NCBI GenBank assembly: GCA_002382605.1
Contig: DFYG01000091.1
Coordinates: 1,809 to 23,062, forward strand
Reading direction: 5' to 3'
From: Synergistaceae bacterium UBA4088
GTDB lineage: Bacteria; Synergistota; Synergistia; Synergistales; Thermovirgaceae
DNA length: 21,254 nt
Shown: piece by piece, positions 1 through 7,286 of the stretch
Layout: each line of letters starts with the position of its first letter
Numbering within the stretch: the stretch's first letter is position 1
The notes under the pieces: model-generated
Seen by the model: the letters and a program-made list of their open reading frames with translations, nothing else
What the model was told of the DNA's origin: nothing
Databases searched by the model: none
Made by a program: the position numbers and the translations under genes

Positions 1-373
1 TGGACCGCATTATGGACCCCACTCCTCTTGCAGCCTTGGGATTTCCTGCTGCCTCGGCGACCTGTCCGTATGTCATGATCTCTCCGAAGGGGATTTCCGA
101 GACCACCTGGTATACCTGCCTTGTGAACGCGGAGAGCGGACGGTCGAAGCAGTAGGTGATCTGCGGTCGCTGGCCCTGCCAGAACATTGCCCATGTTTTC
201 TCAAGCCAGATGGGCAGAATGTCCGTAAATTTTCTCTCAAATTTTGAAGGCCTCTCCGAAAAAACACCGTATAATCCCTTCGCAACCCACTTTACAACCC
301 ACTTGCCGCAGGGGGAATCAAGGTATGAGACGGAGATCTCCTCTTCCCTGTCTCTCCTGTGCCAGGAAAGCAT
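1..373 (-). CDS. Methylated-DNA--protein-cysteine methyltransferase (Ogt/MGMT family), 3' end cut by window edge
   Basis: This enzyme would remove alkyl groups from O6-alkylguanine in DNA by transfer to its own cysteine. I translated the minus strand from an ATG at 373-371. It gives 124 residues running open to the window edge, with an N-terminal domain (SPCGKWVVKWVAKG near residues 20-33) and the start of the conserved DNA-binding domain: PFGEIMTYGQVAEAAGNP (residues 95-112) and ARGVGSIM (115-122). The PCHRV active-site motif should follow within about 20 residues and so lies just outside the window. The start has a GGAGGTGGTGGTG site directly upstream and overlaps the stop of the preceding methyltransferase gene as TGATG, so the two are probably translationally coupled. 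Family assignment is firm; the active-site cysteine cannot be seen here. Confidence 0.88.
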   Translation of the reverse strand, partial: MLSWHRRDREEEISVSYLDSPCGKWVVKWVAKGLYGVFSERPSKFERKFTDILPIWLEKTWAMFWQGQRPQITYCFDRPLSAFTRQVYQVVSEIPFGEIMTYGQVAEAAGNPKAARGVGSIMRS

Positions 374-942
374 CACCACCACCTCCGCGAAAGAATGAGA
401 AGTGTTCCTGTTATCGTAACCCAGAGAGAGTGTCTCTCGCTCCTCCATAAGACATGGAGATCAAAAGGTCCCGAAATGTCAGCTTTCCCGGGGAACAGAC
501 GCGGGAAGAACCTTCCGACTTTCCTTGAGTACTCCGCGAAATCACCGGGAAATTTTTCTGTCAAAAATGATTCCTCAAATGGTATCACCAACAGCGCGTA
601 AAGAACATAAAAGACAACGACAAAAACCGAAAAGGCCGGGAAACTCCCTGAAAGGAGGCACCATCCAGCACCAATAAGGGCATTCCCGACGTAAAGAGGG
701 TTTCTCGCCAGGGCGTAGGGCCCCCATGTCACAAGAGTATCTGCGCCGACCTTCTCGCCGCGATATTTCGTGATAGTACCAGCTGCCCAGAAGCGGACCG
801 CCTGTCCAAAAGCGACCATGAAAAGACCCGGCAGGATGATCGCACTCCCGGGGTTTGAAAGAAGAAGGACAGCCAGAAAAAAGAGCGTCCAGACTCCACC
901 GCGAAAGCGGAATGCGAGCGCCCCGGGGCAGGTATCATTCAT
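373..942 (-). CDS. Isoprenylcysteine carboxyl methyltransferase (ICMT)-like integral membrane protein
   Basis: A 189-residue membrane protein of the ICMT/PEMT-like methyltransferase superfamily. It shows hydrophobic segments near residues 17-30, 34-55, 87-99 and 102-122. The family signature GPYALARNPLYVGN sits at 74-87, and EESFL (123-127) with FAEYSRKVGRFFP (135-147) matches the C-terminal SAM- and substrate-binding region. Known family members methylate prenylated or lipid substrates at the membrane using SAM. Bacterial homologues are mostly uncharacterised, so the substrate here is unknown. It starts with an ATG overlapping the stop of the upstream flippase-like gene by 8 bases, and its own stop overlaps the next start by one base. 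It is therefore the middle gene of a three-gene unit. Confidence 0.85.
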   Translation of the reverse strand: MNDTCPGALAFRFRGGVWTLFFLAVLLLSNPGSAIILPGLFMVAFGQAVRFWAAGTITKYRGEKVGADTLVTWGPYALARNPLYVGNALIGAGWCLLSGSFPAFSVFVVVFYVLYALLVIPFEESFLTEKFPGDFAEYSRKVGRFFPRLFPGKADISGPFDLHVLWRSERHSLWVTITGTLLILSRRWW

Positions 943-1984
943 CCTTTATCAACTCCGGGTCCGTCTTGATAAGTTCGTCGGCCATTCCCCATCCGATCAT
1001 CTTTACCGCTACGGCCGCCCCCATGGCTATGGAAAGATACTCAGTAAAAAAGCGCCACACAATGGCCATAACACCGGCAATGTTCCAGGGTACGAGGAGG
1101 CTGAAGATCGCGGCCCCCCCGCCTTCGGCCACTCCGCTGCCCCCTGGGGTAGGCACAAAATAAAGGATGAAGAGGAAGAGTGCCTGGGCCAGAAAAGCCT
1201 CGATAAAATTGACTTCGATATCAATGGACCATATCAGGCAGGGCAGGATCGAAAAGAGCGCTATCATCTGGAGGCAGGAAAAAATGAAGCCGACGGCGAA
1301 CAAAGACCTGCCGGAGGAGAAGAAGAGCCTGAAGTTCCTGTTGTAGGTGTCGATCTCATGGTTGATCCGGCGGACGATACGCAGCACCTTGACCGGTTTG
1401 AAGAAACCCCACCGTTTCAGGATCAGCGTCAGGCCTCCGGCAAACTTCTTGATTATCCTGGGACGGAGGAGGCTGAGTGCGACAATGGTCCATGAGAAGA
1501 GAACAAAGACAAGCACGTATGAAAAGACCCCCTGCAGGAACTTCCTCCCCTGAAGGAGCTCGGGCTGAAGGAAAAGAGCGACCGGAACGATCAGCCCCAG
1601 CTGAAAAAGGGTCATAAGAGTGCTTGTGAGGGTGATGGCAACGCCCTTGCCTATGGGGATCCTGTTTTTGAAGAGGAAGTAGACCTGGAAGGGGCCTCCC
1701 CCGCTCTGCATCGGAGTGATGGCGCACCCGAAGTAGCGCAGCCAGTTAAGTAGAACGGCGAGTTTGAAGGAGATGCGCTCCCCTGCGGCCTTAACCACAA
1801 AATAAAGCTTGAGGGCATCAAACATCCAGGCTGATCCTACAAGAAGAAGCGCGTAGGCCAAACGCAGTTTGTGGGCGTGGCTTATCATCTGGAAGGTCGA
1901 TCCGTCTATACTGTAGATCAACACTATTGCGCTTACGCCGAAAGAGAGCCCAACGAAAGCGGCCAAACCTCTTCTTACGGGCAA
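935..1984 (-). CDS. Flippase-like polytopic membrane protein (LPG synthase transmembrane-region family, YbhN/AglD-like)
   Basis: A 349-residue multi-pass membrane protein matching the lysylphosphatidylglycerol-synthase transmembrane-region family (UPF0104/YbhN). Diagnostic segments are TPMQSGGGPFQVYFL (90-104) and FVPTPGGSGVAEGGG (276-290), set among about seven or eight hydrophobic segments (near 8-25, 41-60, 75-90, 115-139, 153-173, 228-252, 262-279, 291-311). It lacks the soluble aminoacyl-transfer domain of MprF, so it is a lone transmembrane module, often described as a lipid or isoprenoid-linked substrate flippase. The start chosen is TTG at 1984-1982, because GGGAGGA lies six bases upstream. 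It heads the unit with the ICMT-like and MGMT genes. The substrate is unknown. Confidence 0.85.
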   Translation of the reverse strand: MPVRRGLAAFVGLSFGVSAIVLIYSIDGSTFQMISHAHKLRLAYALLLVGSAWMFDALKLYFVVKAAGERISFKLAVLLNWLRYFGCAITPMQSGGGPFQVYFLFKNRIPIGKGVAITLTSTLMTLFQLGLIVPVALFLQPELLQGRKFLQGVFSYVLVFVLFSWTIVALSLLRPRIIKKFAGGLTLILKRWGFFKPVKVLRIVRRINHEIDTYNRNFRLFFSSGRSLFAVGFIFSCLQMIALFSILPCLIWSIDIEVNFIEAFLAQALFLFILYFVPTPGGSGVAEGGGAAIFSLLVPWNIAGVMAIVWRFFTEYLSIAMGAAVAVKMIGWGMADELIKTDPELIKDE

Positions 1985-2078
1985 ACTTATTCCTCCCGAT
2001 CCTCGATCTGCCTCTGATCTTCGATACCGATTAACCCACTGGCCGTATTAATCTGAAATTTCAGTCCCTGCGGAATAC

Positions 2079-2729
2079 CTAAAGACCATTTTCTGCTAGA
2101 CCTGTCTTCCACGCAAGGATGGCGATCTGGGTCCGGTCCTTGAGTTCAAGTTTACGAAGAATGTGACTGATATGGTTTTTCACGGTCTTTTCGGAGAGAA
2201 CCATCTCTTTTGCTATCTGCTTATTGCTGAATCCCTGGGAGACGAGGTAGACCACCTCTTTTTCCCTGGCGGTAAGACACCTTAGGAGAAGGGCACCCTC
2301 ATTGACCCTGGTGAGGATCTCGGGAAGTTCGGCCGAGATCCTGTCGTCGAAAAAGAGTTCGCCGCCCGAGACACTCCTGAGGCCCCTGACAAGATCAGAA
2401 AAGGAGGAGGAGAAGGAGACGCATCCGTGAATGCCGGCCTCGAAAAGATCGGATATCTTTTCCTGGCGCCCGTCCTCGGAAATGGCCATGAAGCGGATCC
2501 CTCTGCACGAAACGGAGAGATCCCTCACAAGCTGAACCCAGTCGCTCTTCACTGAGTCAAGATCGAACAGTACAACATCCGGACGATGCTCCCGTACCAG
2601 GCGAAAGGATTCTGATCCGTCATCGGCGGCAGCCACTACCGACATGTCGTCTTCCTGTCCAATAGCTTTTCCAAGGGCTTCGCGAAGCAGTCTGTGCGGG
2701 GTTGTCAGAAGAACGCGCGTCTTATCCAA
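2079..2729 (-). CDS. LuxR/NarL-type response regulator with degenerate receiver domain
   Basis: A two-domain transcription regulator of 216 residues. The C-terminal LuxR helix-turn-helix is clear, from LTAREKEVVYLVSQGFSNK (152-170) through SEKTVKNHISHILRKL (179-194). The N-terminal part has a receiver fold and keeps the phosphoacceptor position (D56 in VVLFDLD) and a Ser at the switch position (S84). The acidic pair expected near residues 10-11 is replaced by Thr-Pro, and the conserved Lys after the fourth strand is replaced by Phe (about 106). Ordinary Mg2+-dependent phosphorylation is therefore doubtful. I chose TTG at 2729-2727 because GGAGGT lies upstream, with a run of seven T between; a longer frame reaching 2831 has no such site. 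No sensor kinase is adjacent. Targets are unknown; the downstream membrane-protein unit is one possibility. Confidence 0.85.
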   Translation of the reverse strand: MDKTRVLLTTPHRLLREALGKAIGQEDDMSVVAAADDGSESFRLVREHRPDVVLFDLDSVKSDWVQLVRDLSVSCRGIRFMAISEDGRQEKISDLFEAGIHGCVSFSSSFSDLVRGLRSVSGGELFFDDRISAELPEILTRVNEGALLLRCLTAREKEVVYLVSQGFSNKQIAKEMVLSEKTVKNHISHILRKLELKDRTQIAILAWKTGLAENGL

Positions 2730-2892
2730 AAAAACCACCTCCAGGAGATCGCAAAGACGGAATGTTTCTTTGAAAAATACCGGAGAGAGCAAAGATCTCA
2801 ACCTGCGACCCCAGACAATGGTATAGTTCAAAAGCAGAACGGAAGATCAGTATGAGACAAACCTATAAAGGGCATTATAACCTATTGAGGTC
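2730..2892. promoter_or_regulatory. Divergent intergenic region between LuxR regulator and ttcA-like gene
   Basis: This AT-rich spacer separates two divergent genes and must hold both promoters. GGCATTATAACC at 2871-2882 contains a TATAAT on the minus strand (2879-2874) and an overlapping TATAAC on the plus strand (2876-2881). Neither has a convincing -35 box at 16-18 bases. If the plus-strand -10 is used, the ttcA-like message would start only a few bases before its GTG. Opposing -10 boxes at the same place would make the two promoters compete. Assignment is tentative. Confidence 0.3.
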
Positions 2893-3708
2893 GTGCGTGC
2901 CTCAGCCAGGTTCGGAAAGAGGGAGGAGAAAATCCTGAAAAAAAGAAATTTTCCAGATCTTTCCCCCAAGATATTTTCAAAGATCTCAAGATCCATCCGC
3001 GACTTCAAAATGATAGAACCGGGGAGCAGGATCACACTGGGGCTTTCGGGCGGAAAGGACAGCGCCCTTCTTCTCGCCGCTCTCGCTGTGCTGAGAGGAA
3101 AAAGCCACGTGAATTTTCATCTTGACGCCTGCCTTGTCGATATCACCGGAGGCGATACGGAGACCGGCCCGATGAAGGATCTTTGCGAAAGCCTGGGGGT
3201 TGAATTCGAAGTAGTTCCATACCCCGTGCTGGAGATCCTGAGCACCCGGGATGAGAGATCACCCTGCAGCTTCTGCGCCAACATGCGCGGGGGGATACTC
3301 TTCAACCACGCGAAAAAGAAGGGCGCGACGGCTGTCGCCATGGGTCATAATCTCGACGACGCGGTTGAGACAGCCCTTCTGAATCTTTTTTATGCCGGAA
3401 GTTTCCGCTGTTTCGCCCCGATATCCTGGAGAAGCCGTACCGACCTCTGGCTGGTCAGGCCCCTCGTCTATCTTCCTGAGAGTTCGATAGCCGAAGAGAT
3501 AAGACGCCTGGGAGTTAAGACCATCTCTCCAATGTGTCCTTTCTCCAGGGAGAGTAAACGGACCCGGATCAAGAAGCTGGTGGAGACTCTTGAGAAGGAG
3601 ATACCCGACATCCGCTCCCAGGTGCTTCATGCCCTGCGTGGAGCCCGGATCGATGACACCTGGAACATGCGGTCCATTTCGCTCCAGGGGGCGGACAGGA
3701 AATGCTGA
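2893..3708 (+). CDS. ttcA: TtcA-family PP-loop ATPase, predicted tRNA 2-thiocytidine(32) synthetase
   Basis: A 271-residue PP-loop protein. The ATP pyrophosphatase loop LSGGKDS is at 51-57, a CxxC (C125, C128) is followed by ANMRGGILF, a GHNLDDAVETALLNLFYAG block lies at 151-169, and a third cysteine (C215) lies in MCPF. Three cysteines with this spacing match TtcA enzymes, which bind an oxygen-sensitive [4Fe-4S] cluster and adenylate C32 of certain tRNAs before thiolation. Related TtuA/CTU enzymes share the ATPase core, but there are no extra zinc-finger cysteines at the N-terminus here, which favours TtcA. The GTG start has only TTGAGG two bases upstream, so the true start may lie further in. 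It stands alone on the plus strand and converges on panB with a 42-base gap. Confidence 0.82.
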   Translation: MRASARFGKREEKILKKRNFPDLSPKIFSKISRSIRDFKMIEPGSRITLGLSGGKDSALLLAALAVLRGKSHVNFHLDACLVDITGGDTETGPMKDLCESLGVEFEVVPYPVLEILSTRDERSPCSFCANMRGGILFNHAKKKGATAVAMGHNLDDAVETALLNLFYAGSFRCFAPISWRSRTDLWLVRPLVYLPESSIAEEIRRLGVKTISPMCPFSRESKRTRIKKLVETLEKEIPDIRSQVLHALRGARIDDTWNMRSISLQGADRKC

Positions 3709-3750
3709 ACGCCAGGCCCACACTGTTCCGGCTTCCCGTTGGAGCGTCAT

Positions 3751-4596
3751 TTATTCCGAGAGCGTCTCCAGATGTCCCAGGGTTCCCCCGTCTGCCTTGA
3801 ACGAGTGCTCCGCCGCCGGGAATCCGCCCTCCCTGACCTCTTTTGCGAAGGACAAAAGCCCATCAAGTATGGAACCTCCCCCGTCCGAAAAGCGCTTGAC
3901 GAACTTCGGCTTGAACTCCCCGTAGAGAGTGACGATGTCATGAAAGACCAGGACCTGGCCATCGCAATCAGGACCCGCACCGATCCCGATCGTCGGGATG
4001 GAAAGACGCTTGCTTACGAATGCCGCAACCTCCGACGGGACGCATTCAAGGACCAGCGCGCATGCACCAGCCTCCTCTATCGCCACGGCATCCCTCAGGA
4101 GACAGGCAGCACCGGCCGGGTCCCGCCCCTGAACCCTGTATCCGCCAAGCTGCGTCGCTGTCTGGGGGGTAAGCCCGATGTGGCCGACAACGGCAACACC
4201 AGCCGTAACTATTGCCCTGACGGTAGAAGCTCTTTTTGCTCCGCCCTCCAGCTTCACAGCATCGACCCCGGTGGATTTGACAAGTGCCCCCGCGTTGCGG
4301 ACCGCTTCTTTTTCGTCGATCTCGTAACTCATAAAAGGCAGATCCCCGACCACGAAGGCCCTCTTGCGCGCTCTCATCACCGCCCGGCAGTGCAGTGTCA
4401 TCATCTCCATGGTCACACCGAGCGTGTCGGGCAGGCCATGTTCCACCATTCCCAGAGAATCACCAACCAGGACAGTATCGGCTCCAGACTCCTCCGCCAG
4501 CCTCATCTGCCAGTGGTTATATGCGGTAACCATGACTATTTTTTCCCCGCTGCCCTTCATGCGCATCAGTTCCGGTATGCCTGCAGGTTTATTCAT
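3751..4596 (-). CDS. panB: 3-methyl-2-oxobutanoate hydroxymethyltransferase (ketopantoate hydroxymethyltransferase)
   Basis: PanB transfers a hydroxymethyl group from 5,10-methylene-tetrahydrofolate to 2-oxoisovalerate, the first committed step to pantoate. The 281-residue length is normal for the family. Visible motifs are VTAYNHW (23-29), VLVGDSLGMV with the metal-ligand Asp (42-51), DLPFMSY (85-91), KLEGG (115-119), GHIGLTPQ (138-145), ECVP with the catalytic Glu (184-187) and GIGAGPDCDGQVLV (204-217). The ATG at 4596 is preceded by GAGGAGAG and overlaps the stop of panC by four bases (ATGA), so the two are translationally coupled. It is the last gene of the pgi-panC-panB unit. A long open frame on the opposite strand (3739-4881) has no recognisable product. 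Confidence 0.97.
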   Translation of the reverse strand: MNKPAGIPELMRMKGSGEKIVMVTAYNHWQMRLAEESGADTVLVGDSLGMVEHGLPDTLGVTMEMMTLHCRAVMRARKRAFVVGDLPFMSYEIDEKEAVRNAGALVKSTGVDAVKLEGGAKRASTVRAIVTAGVAVVGHIGLTPQTATQLGGYRVQGRDPAGAACLLRDAVAIEEAGACALVLECVPSEVAAFVSKRLSIPTIGIGAGPDCDGQVLVFHDIVTLYGEFKPKFVKRFSDGGGSILDGLLSFAKEVREGGFPAAEHSFKADGGTLGHLETLSE

Positions 4597-5450
4597 GAGT
4601 CTCTCCTCTCGAGGATCCTATTGTCTATCAGTCTTGCCCTGCCTACCCTGGCGGCAAGGGCGCACACTGCTCTTTTTTCTATGCGGTCGATCGGGGCAAG
4701 GTCATCAGCGTCACGTATCTCGGCGTATTCGAGCGCAACGGAAGGACTGCCGGATATTACCTCTCTGACAGCCGCCAATATGCTCTTTACCCCTGTTTCC
4801 CCGACCCGTACAAGATCTTCCGCCTTGTCAAGGGAACGTGAGAGTACAAGCGCCTCAGCACGGTCCTTTTCCCCCAGATAGATGTTCCGGCTGCTCAGGG
4901 CGAGACCATCGCTTTCCCGGACAATGGGGCATCCGACGATCTCCACCGGAAGGTCGAGGTCTCTTGCCATTCTTTTGATAACCTGAAGCTGCTGGTAGTC
5001 CTTCTCGCCGAAGTATGCCCTGTCAGGGGTAATGATATTGAAAAGTTTGAGGACAACTGTACAGACGCCATCGAAATGTCCCGGGCGCGCTGCCCCACAG
5101 AGCACACGGCTCAGGTAGTTTTCCGTGACGAGGGTCGACCTGTCCGGGAGGTACATGGATTCGTGTGAAGGAGAATAGACCAGGTCGACCCCCTCTGCGG
5201 AGAGCAGTTCCAGATCTCTTTTCATGTCGCGGGGGTAGGCTGCAAGATCCTCGGAGGGACCAAACTGCAATGGATTGACAAATATGGAGACAGAGCAGAT
5301 GTCGTTTTCCCTTTTGGCGCGACGGACAAGGGAGAGGTGTCCCTCGTGCAGAAATCCCATCGTTGGGACGAGACCTACGCTGCTACCGGCGCCGACATGC
5401 TGAGAGAGAAAACCCCTCGCTTGCTCAGCAGTTCCAGCTATATGCGGCAT
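4593..5450 (-). CDS. panC: Pantoate--beta-alanine ligase (pantothenate synthetase)
   Basis: PanC joins pantoate and beta-alanine with ATP through a pantoyl-adenylate to make pantothenate, the precursor of coenzyme A. The 285-residue product shows the family blocks in order: PTMGFLHEGH (29-38, HIGH-type ATP motif), FVNPLQFGPSEDLAAYPR (57-74), GHFDGV (124-129), GEKDYQQ (148-154) and the KMSKS-like DGLALSSRN (181-189). The ATG at 5450 has GGAGAGG upstream. It lies 21 bases after pgi and overlaps panB by four bases. panD (beta-alanine supply) and panE (ketopantoate reductase) are not in the window. Confidence 0.97.
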   Translation of the reverse strand: MPHIAGTAEQARGFLSQHVGAGSSVGLVPTMGFLHEGHLSLVRRAKRENDICSVSIFVNPLQFGPSEDLAAYPRDMKRDLELLSAEGVDLVYSPSHESMYLPDRSTLVTENYLSRVLCGAARPGHFDGVCTVVLKLFNIITPDRAYFGEKDYQQLQVIKRMARDLDLPVEIVGCPIVRESDGLALSSRNIYLGEKDRAEALVLSRSLDKAEDLVRVGETGVKSILAAVREVISGSPSVALEYAEIRDADDLAPIDRIEKRAVCALAARVGRARLIDNRILERRDS

Positions 5451-5471
5451 CTTTATACCGACCTCTCCGAA

Positions 5472-6839
5472 CTAGACATTTACGGATAGACTCATTGCGG
5501 AAGAAAATCTTTCCTGCGCCTCATCCGCGTCCTTTTCAAAACCGGGGCGCCCCATAAGGCCGTATGTATATTTCTTTCCCTGTTCGACTCCCGGCTGATC
5601 AAAGGGGTTCAATCCCATGGCCAGACCGGCGAGAGCCGTAGCGTATTCGAAGAAAAATATCAGGGAACCCAACCGGTAGGCATCCACGACGGGAATCTCC
5701 ATCCAGAGGACCGGTTTTCCGGCCTTTATCAGGGCTGCCGCGGTGGCTCTCGCCTCCAGTTCGAGCATGGATCCCATCCCTTTGCCCTCAAGGTACTCAA
5801 GGCTTTCCAGGCTTTGGAACCCTGGGCTCGACATCAGGGTGTCGTGGCGTGCGGTGGGAGTCAGTATCAAAAAAAACTTGTCGTCAGGACCCTCGGCATA
5901 GAGCTGCACCTGGGAGTGCTGGTCTATGGCTCCGAGCGCCCTTACCGGAGTGCTTCCCTGCAAGGCCTTGCCGAGACTTTCTCCCCACAGCTGACAGAAC
6001 CATTCGGAAAATGAATTGAGGCTGTCCGCATAGGGCATCAGGACGATCATGTTCCTGCCGTGCTGATAATTGAGCATGGAGGCTTCCGCGAGTATCCAGG
6101 CCGGGTTCTTTTCAAATGTGTCCGCTTCGACCAGGTTCCTTTTCATTGCGGACGCGCCCATGAGGAGGGATCCTATGTCGGCACCCTGCGCTCCGGCAGA
6201 GAGCAGTCCCACGGCGGACAGAACCGAGAATCTGCCTCCTACCGATCCGGGGATCGTAAGGCTGCGACAGCCGGTCTCGGCCGCAAAGGCCCTGAGAGCA
6301 CCCTTTACGGGGTCGGTTATGACCAGGACGTTCTCCGATGGATCGTTGATGCCGTTCTTTTTCAAAGCTTCAAGAAAGAAAAGAAAATTTGCCATGGTCT
6401 CGGCCGTAGCACCGGATTTGCTTACGGCTATGAAAGCTGTCCTGGAAGGGTCTATCATGTCGAGTATCGCCGCAGTTCCTTCCGGGTCGGCGTTGTCGGC
6501 AACGTAGAATCTTGGCCCTTTCCGCTCCTTCCTGGTCAGTTCATTGTAGAAAGGGTGACATAGAGCACCGGAGAGCATCTGGTTTCCCAGGGCCGAGCCT
6601 CCGATCCCTATCTGTACCACTGTGTCGAAACCGCGAAGCCAGGATATCGTTTCATTCAGTGGTGCGGGAGACTGGTCAGGAAGGCCGAACCAGCCGAAAC
6701 CGTCGCTGCCCTCCTCACCGCCTTTATGAAGTACCTCGGCGGAGCGCCGGAAAAGCTCATTCATGCGGCCAGGGTCCAGCCCGGCCTCCACACCCTGAAA
6801 AGCCGCACCAAAGCCGATGCGTAGAAGATCGTCGTTCAA
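5472..6839 (-). CDS. pgi: Glucose-6-phosphate isomerase
   Basis: Pgi interconverts glucose-6-phosphate and fructose-6-phosphate in glycolysis and gluconeogenesis. At 455 residues it belongs to the shorter bacterial class. Family motifs are IGIGGSALGNQML (near residue 77), VSKSGATAETM (near 139), GGRFSVLSAVGLLSAG, SFSEWFCQLWGESLGK (the second signature region) and DQHSQVQLYAEGP, with a C-terminal PGVEQGKKYTYGLMG block. I chose TTG at 6839-6837 because GGAAGGTGG lies upstream across a run of eight T; in-frame GTG codons at 6851 and 6848 overlap that site and look less likely. It is first in a unit with panC and panB. Grouping pgi with pantothenate genes has no obvious metabolic logic. Confidence 0.96.
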   Translation of the reverse strand: MNDDLLRIGFGAAFQGVEAGLDPGRMNELFRRSAEVLHKGGEEGSDGFGWFGLPDQSPAPLNETISWLRGFDTVVQIGIGGSALGNQMLSGALCHPFYNELTRKERKGPRFYVADNADPEGTAAILDMIDPSRTAFIAVSKSGATAETMANFLFFLEALKKNGINDPSENVLVITDPVKGALRAFAAETGCRSLTIPGSVGGRFSVLSAVGLLSAGAQGADIGSLLMGASAMKRNLVEADTFEKNPAWILAEASMLNYQHGRNMIVLMPYADSLNSFSEWFCQLWGESLGKALQGSTPVRALGAIDQHSQVQLYAEGPDDKFFLILTPTARHDTLMSSPGFQSLESLEYLEGKGMGSMLELEARATAAALIKAGKPVLWMEIPVVDAYRLGSLIFFFEYATALAGLAMGLNPFDQPGVEQGKKYTYGLMGRPGFEKDADEAQERFSSAMSLSVNV

Positions 6840-6884
6840 AAAAAACACCACCTTCCGGAAATTTTCAACAGGATCAGGATCGGG

Positions 6885-6908
6885 GCAGTGTTATTGTAAC
6901 CACACTGC
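6885..6908 (-). promoter_or_regulatory. Candidate pgi promoter -10 inside a 7-bp inverted repeat
   Basis: GCAGTGT (6885-6891) and ACACTGC (6902-6908) form a perfect 7-bp inverted repeat with a 10-base spacer. On the minus strand a TACAAT -10 box (6898-6893) sits inside the spacer, about 55 bases upstream of the pgi start. The -35 position falls in the T-run of the glutaredoxin terminator and is poor. A dyad straddling a -10 box is a common operator position, but no regulator is identified. Confidence 0.35.
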
Positions 6909-6913
6909 GCGAC

Positions 6914-6946
6914 AAAAAAAAGCGGAGCCGCATATACGCGGCTCCG
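6914..6946 (-). terminator. Rho-independent terminator of the glutaredoxin gene
   Basis: CGGAGCCGC (6923-6931) and GCGGCTCCG (6938-6946) form a perfect 9-bp GC-rich stem with a six-base loop. On the minus strand it is followed by eight T (complement of 6914-6921). It lies 39 bases beyond the glutaredoxin stop and separates that gene from pgi. Confidence 0.9.
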
Positions 6947-6985
6947 TCAATGATATTTTTCGGGAAGGATCCCGGGGAAGACGTT

Positions 6986-7225
6986 TTACTTGTTTTTCGC
7001 CAGTTCCTCGTCGATCTTTGCCTGATCGAAACCAACTATGTAAACATCTCCGATAAGAGCCACCGGAACACCCATCTGCCCTGTCTTCTTGACCATCGCC
7101 ATTGCAGCCTCTTTGTCGGCACTGACATCGATGTCCTCGAATTCCACATTCTGGGACTTGAGATAATCCTTGAGCTTCACACACCACGGGCAGGTCGGTG
7201 TAGAGTAAACCTTTACTTTCGCCAT
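6986..7225 (-). CDS. Glutaredoxin-like thiol-disulfide oxidoreductase (NrdH/Grx type)
   Basis: A 79-residue thioredoxin-fold protein with the redox motif TPTCPWCVKLKDYL (9-22; C12 and C15). The cis-proline follows in MGVPVALIG (51-59, P54) and VGFD near 64-67. CPWC resembles NrdH-redoxins and glutaredoxin-like proteins that reduce ribonucleotide reductase or act as general disulfide reductants. The reductant (glutathione, thioredoxin reductase or ferredoxin-linked) cannot be judged from the sequence. The ATG at 7225 has GGAGGT eight bases upstream. The gene is monocistronic, with a consensus-like promoter on one side and a strong terminator on the other. It faces away from the formate dehydrogenase operon across a 333-base spacer. 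Confidence 0.93.
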   Translation of the reverse strand: MAKVKVYSTPTCPWCVKLKDYLKSQNVEFEDIDVSADKEAAMAMVKKTGQMGVPVALIGDVYIVGFDQAKIDEELAKNK

Positions 7226-7267
7226 AATCTTCCACCTCCGGGATTATTTTGCATCTTGCATTTTAAA

Positions 7268-7286
7268 AATACCCACCTAGGGTATT
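7268..7286. repeat. 7-bp inverted repeat over the predicted glutaredoxin transcription start (possible operator)
   Basis: AATACCC (7268-7274), spacer ACCTA, then GGGTATT (7280-7286) is a perfect dyad. It is centred about seven bases downstream of the minus-strand -10 box, so it covers the predicted start point. This is a classic place for a repressor to bind. No regulator is assigned. Confidence 0.45.

Noticed and set aside
73..285. Short minus-strand open frame at the left edge
   Set aside because: It overlaps, in another frame, the clearly conserved alkyltransferase gene that runs off the edge.
2053..2064. CTGAAATTTCAG palindrome downstream of the LuxR-type gene
   Set aside because: A 12-base AT-rich palindrome with no loop or T-tail; it could arise by chance and fits neither a terminator nor a known operator.
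3739..4881. 380-codon open frame on the plus strand opposite panB and panC
   Set aside because: It runs antisense to two clearly conserved enzymes, its translation has no recognisable domain and it is rich in Arg, Ser and His as expected for a GC-rich shadow frame.
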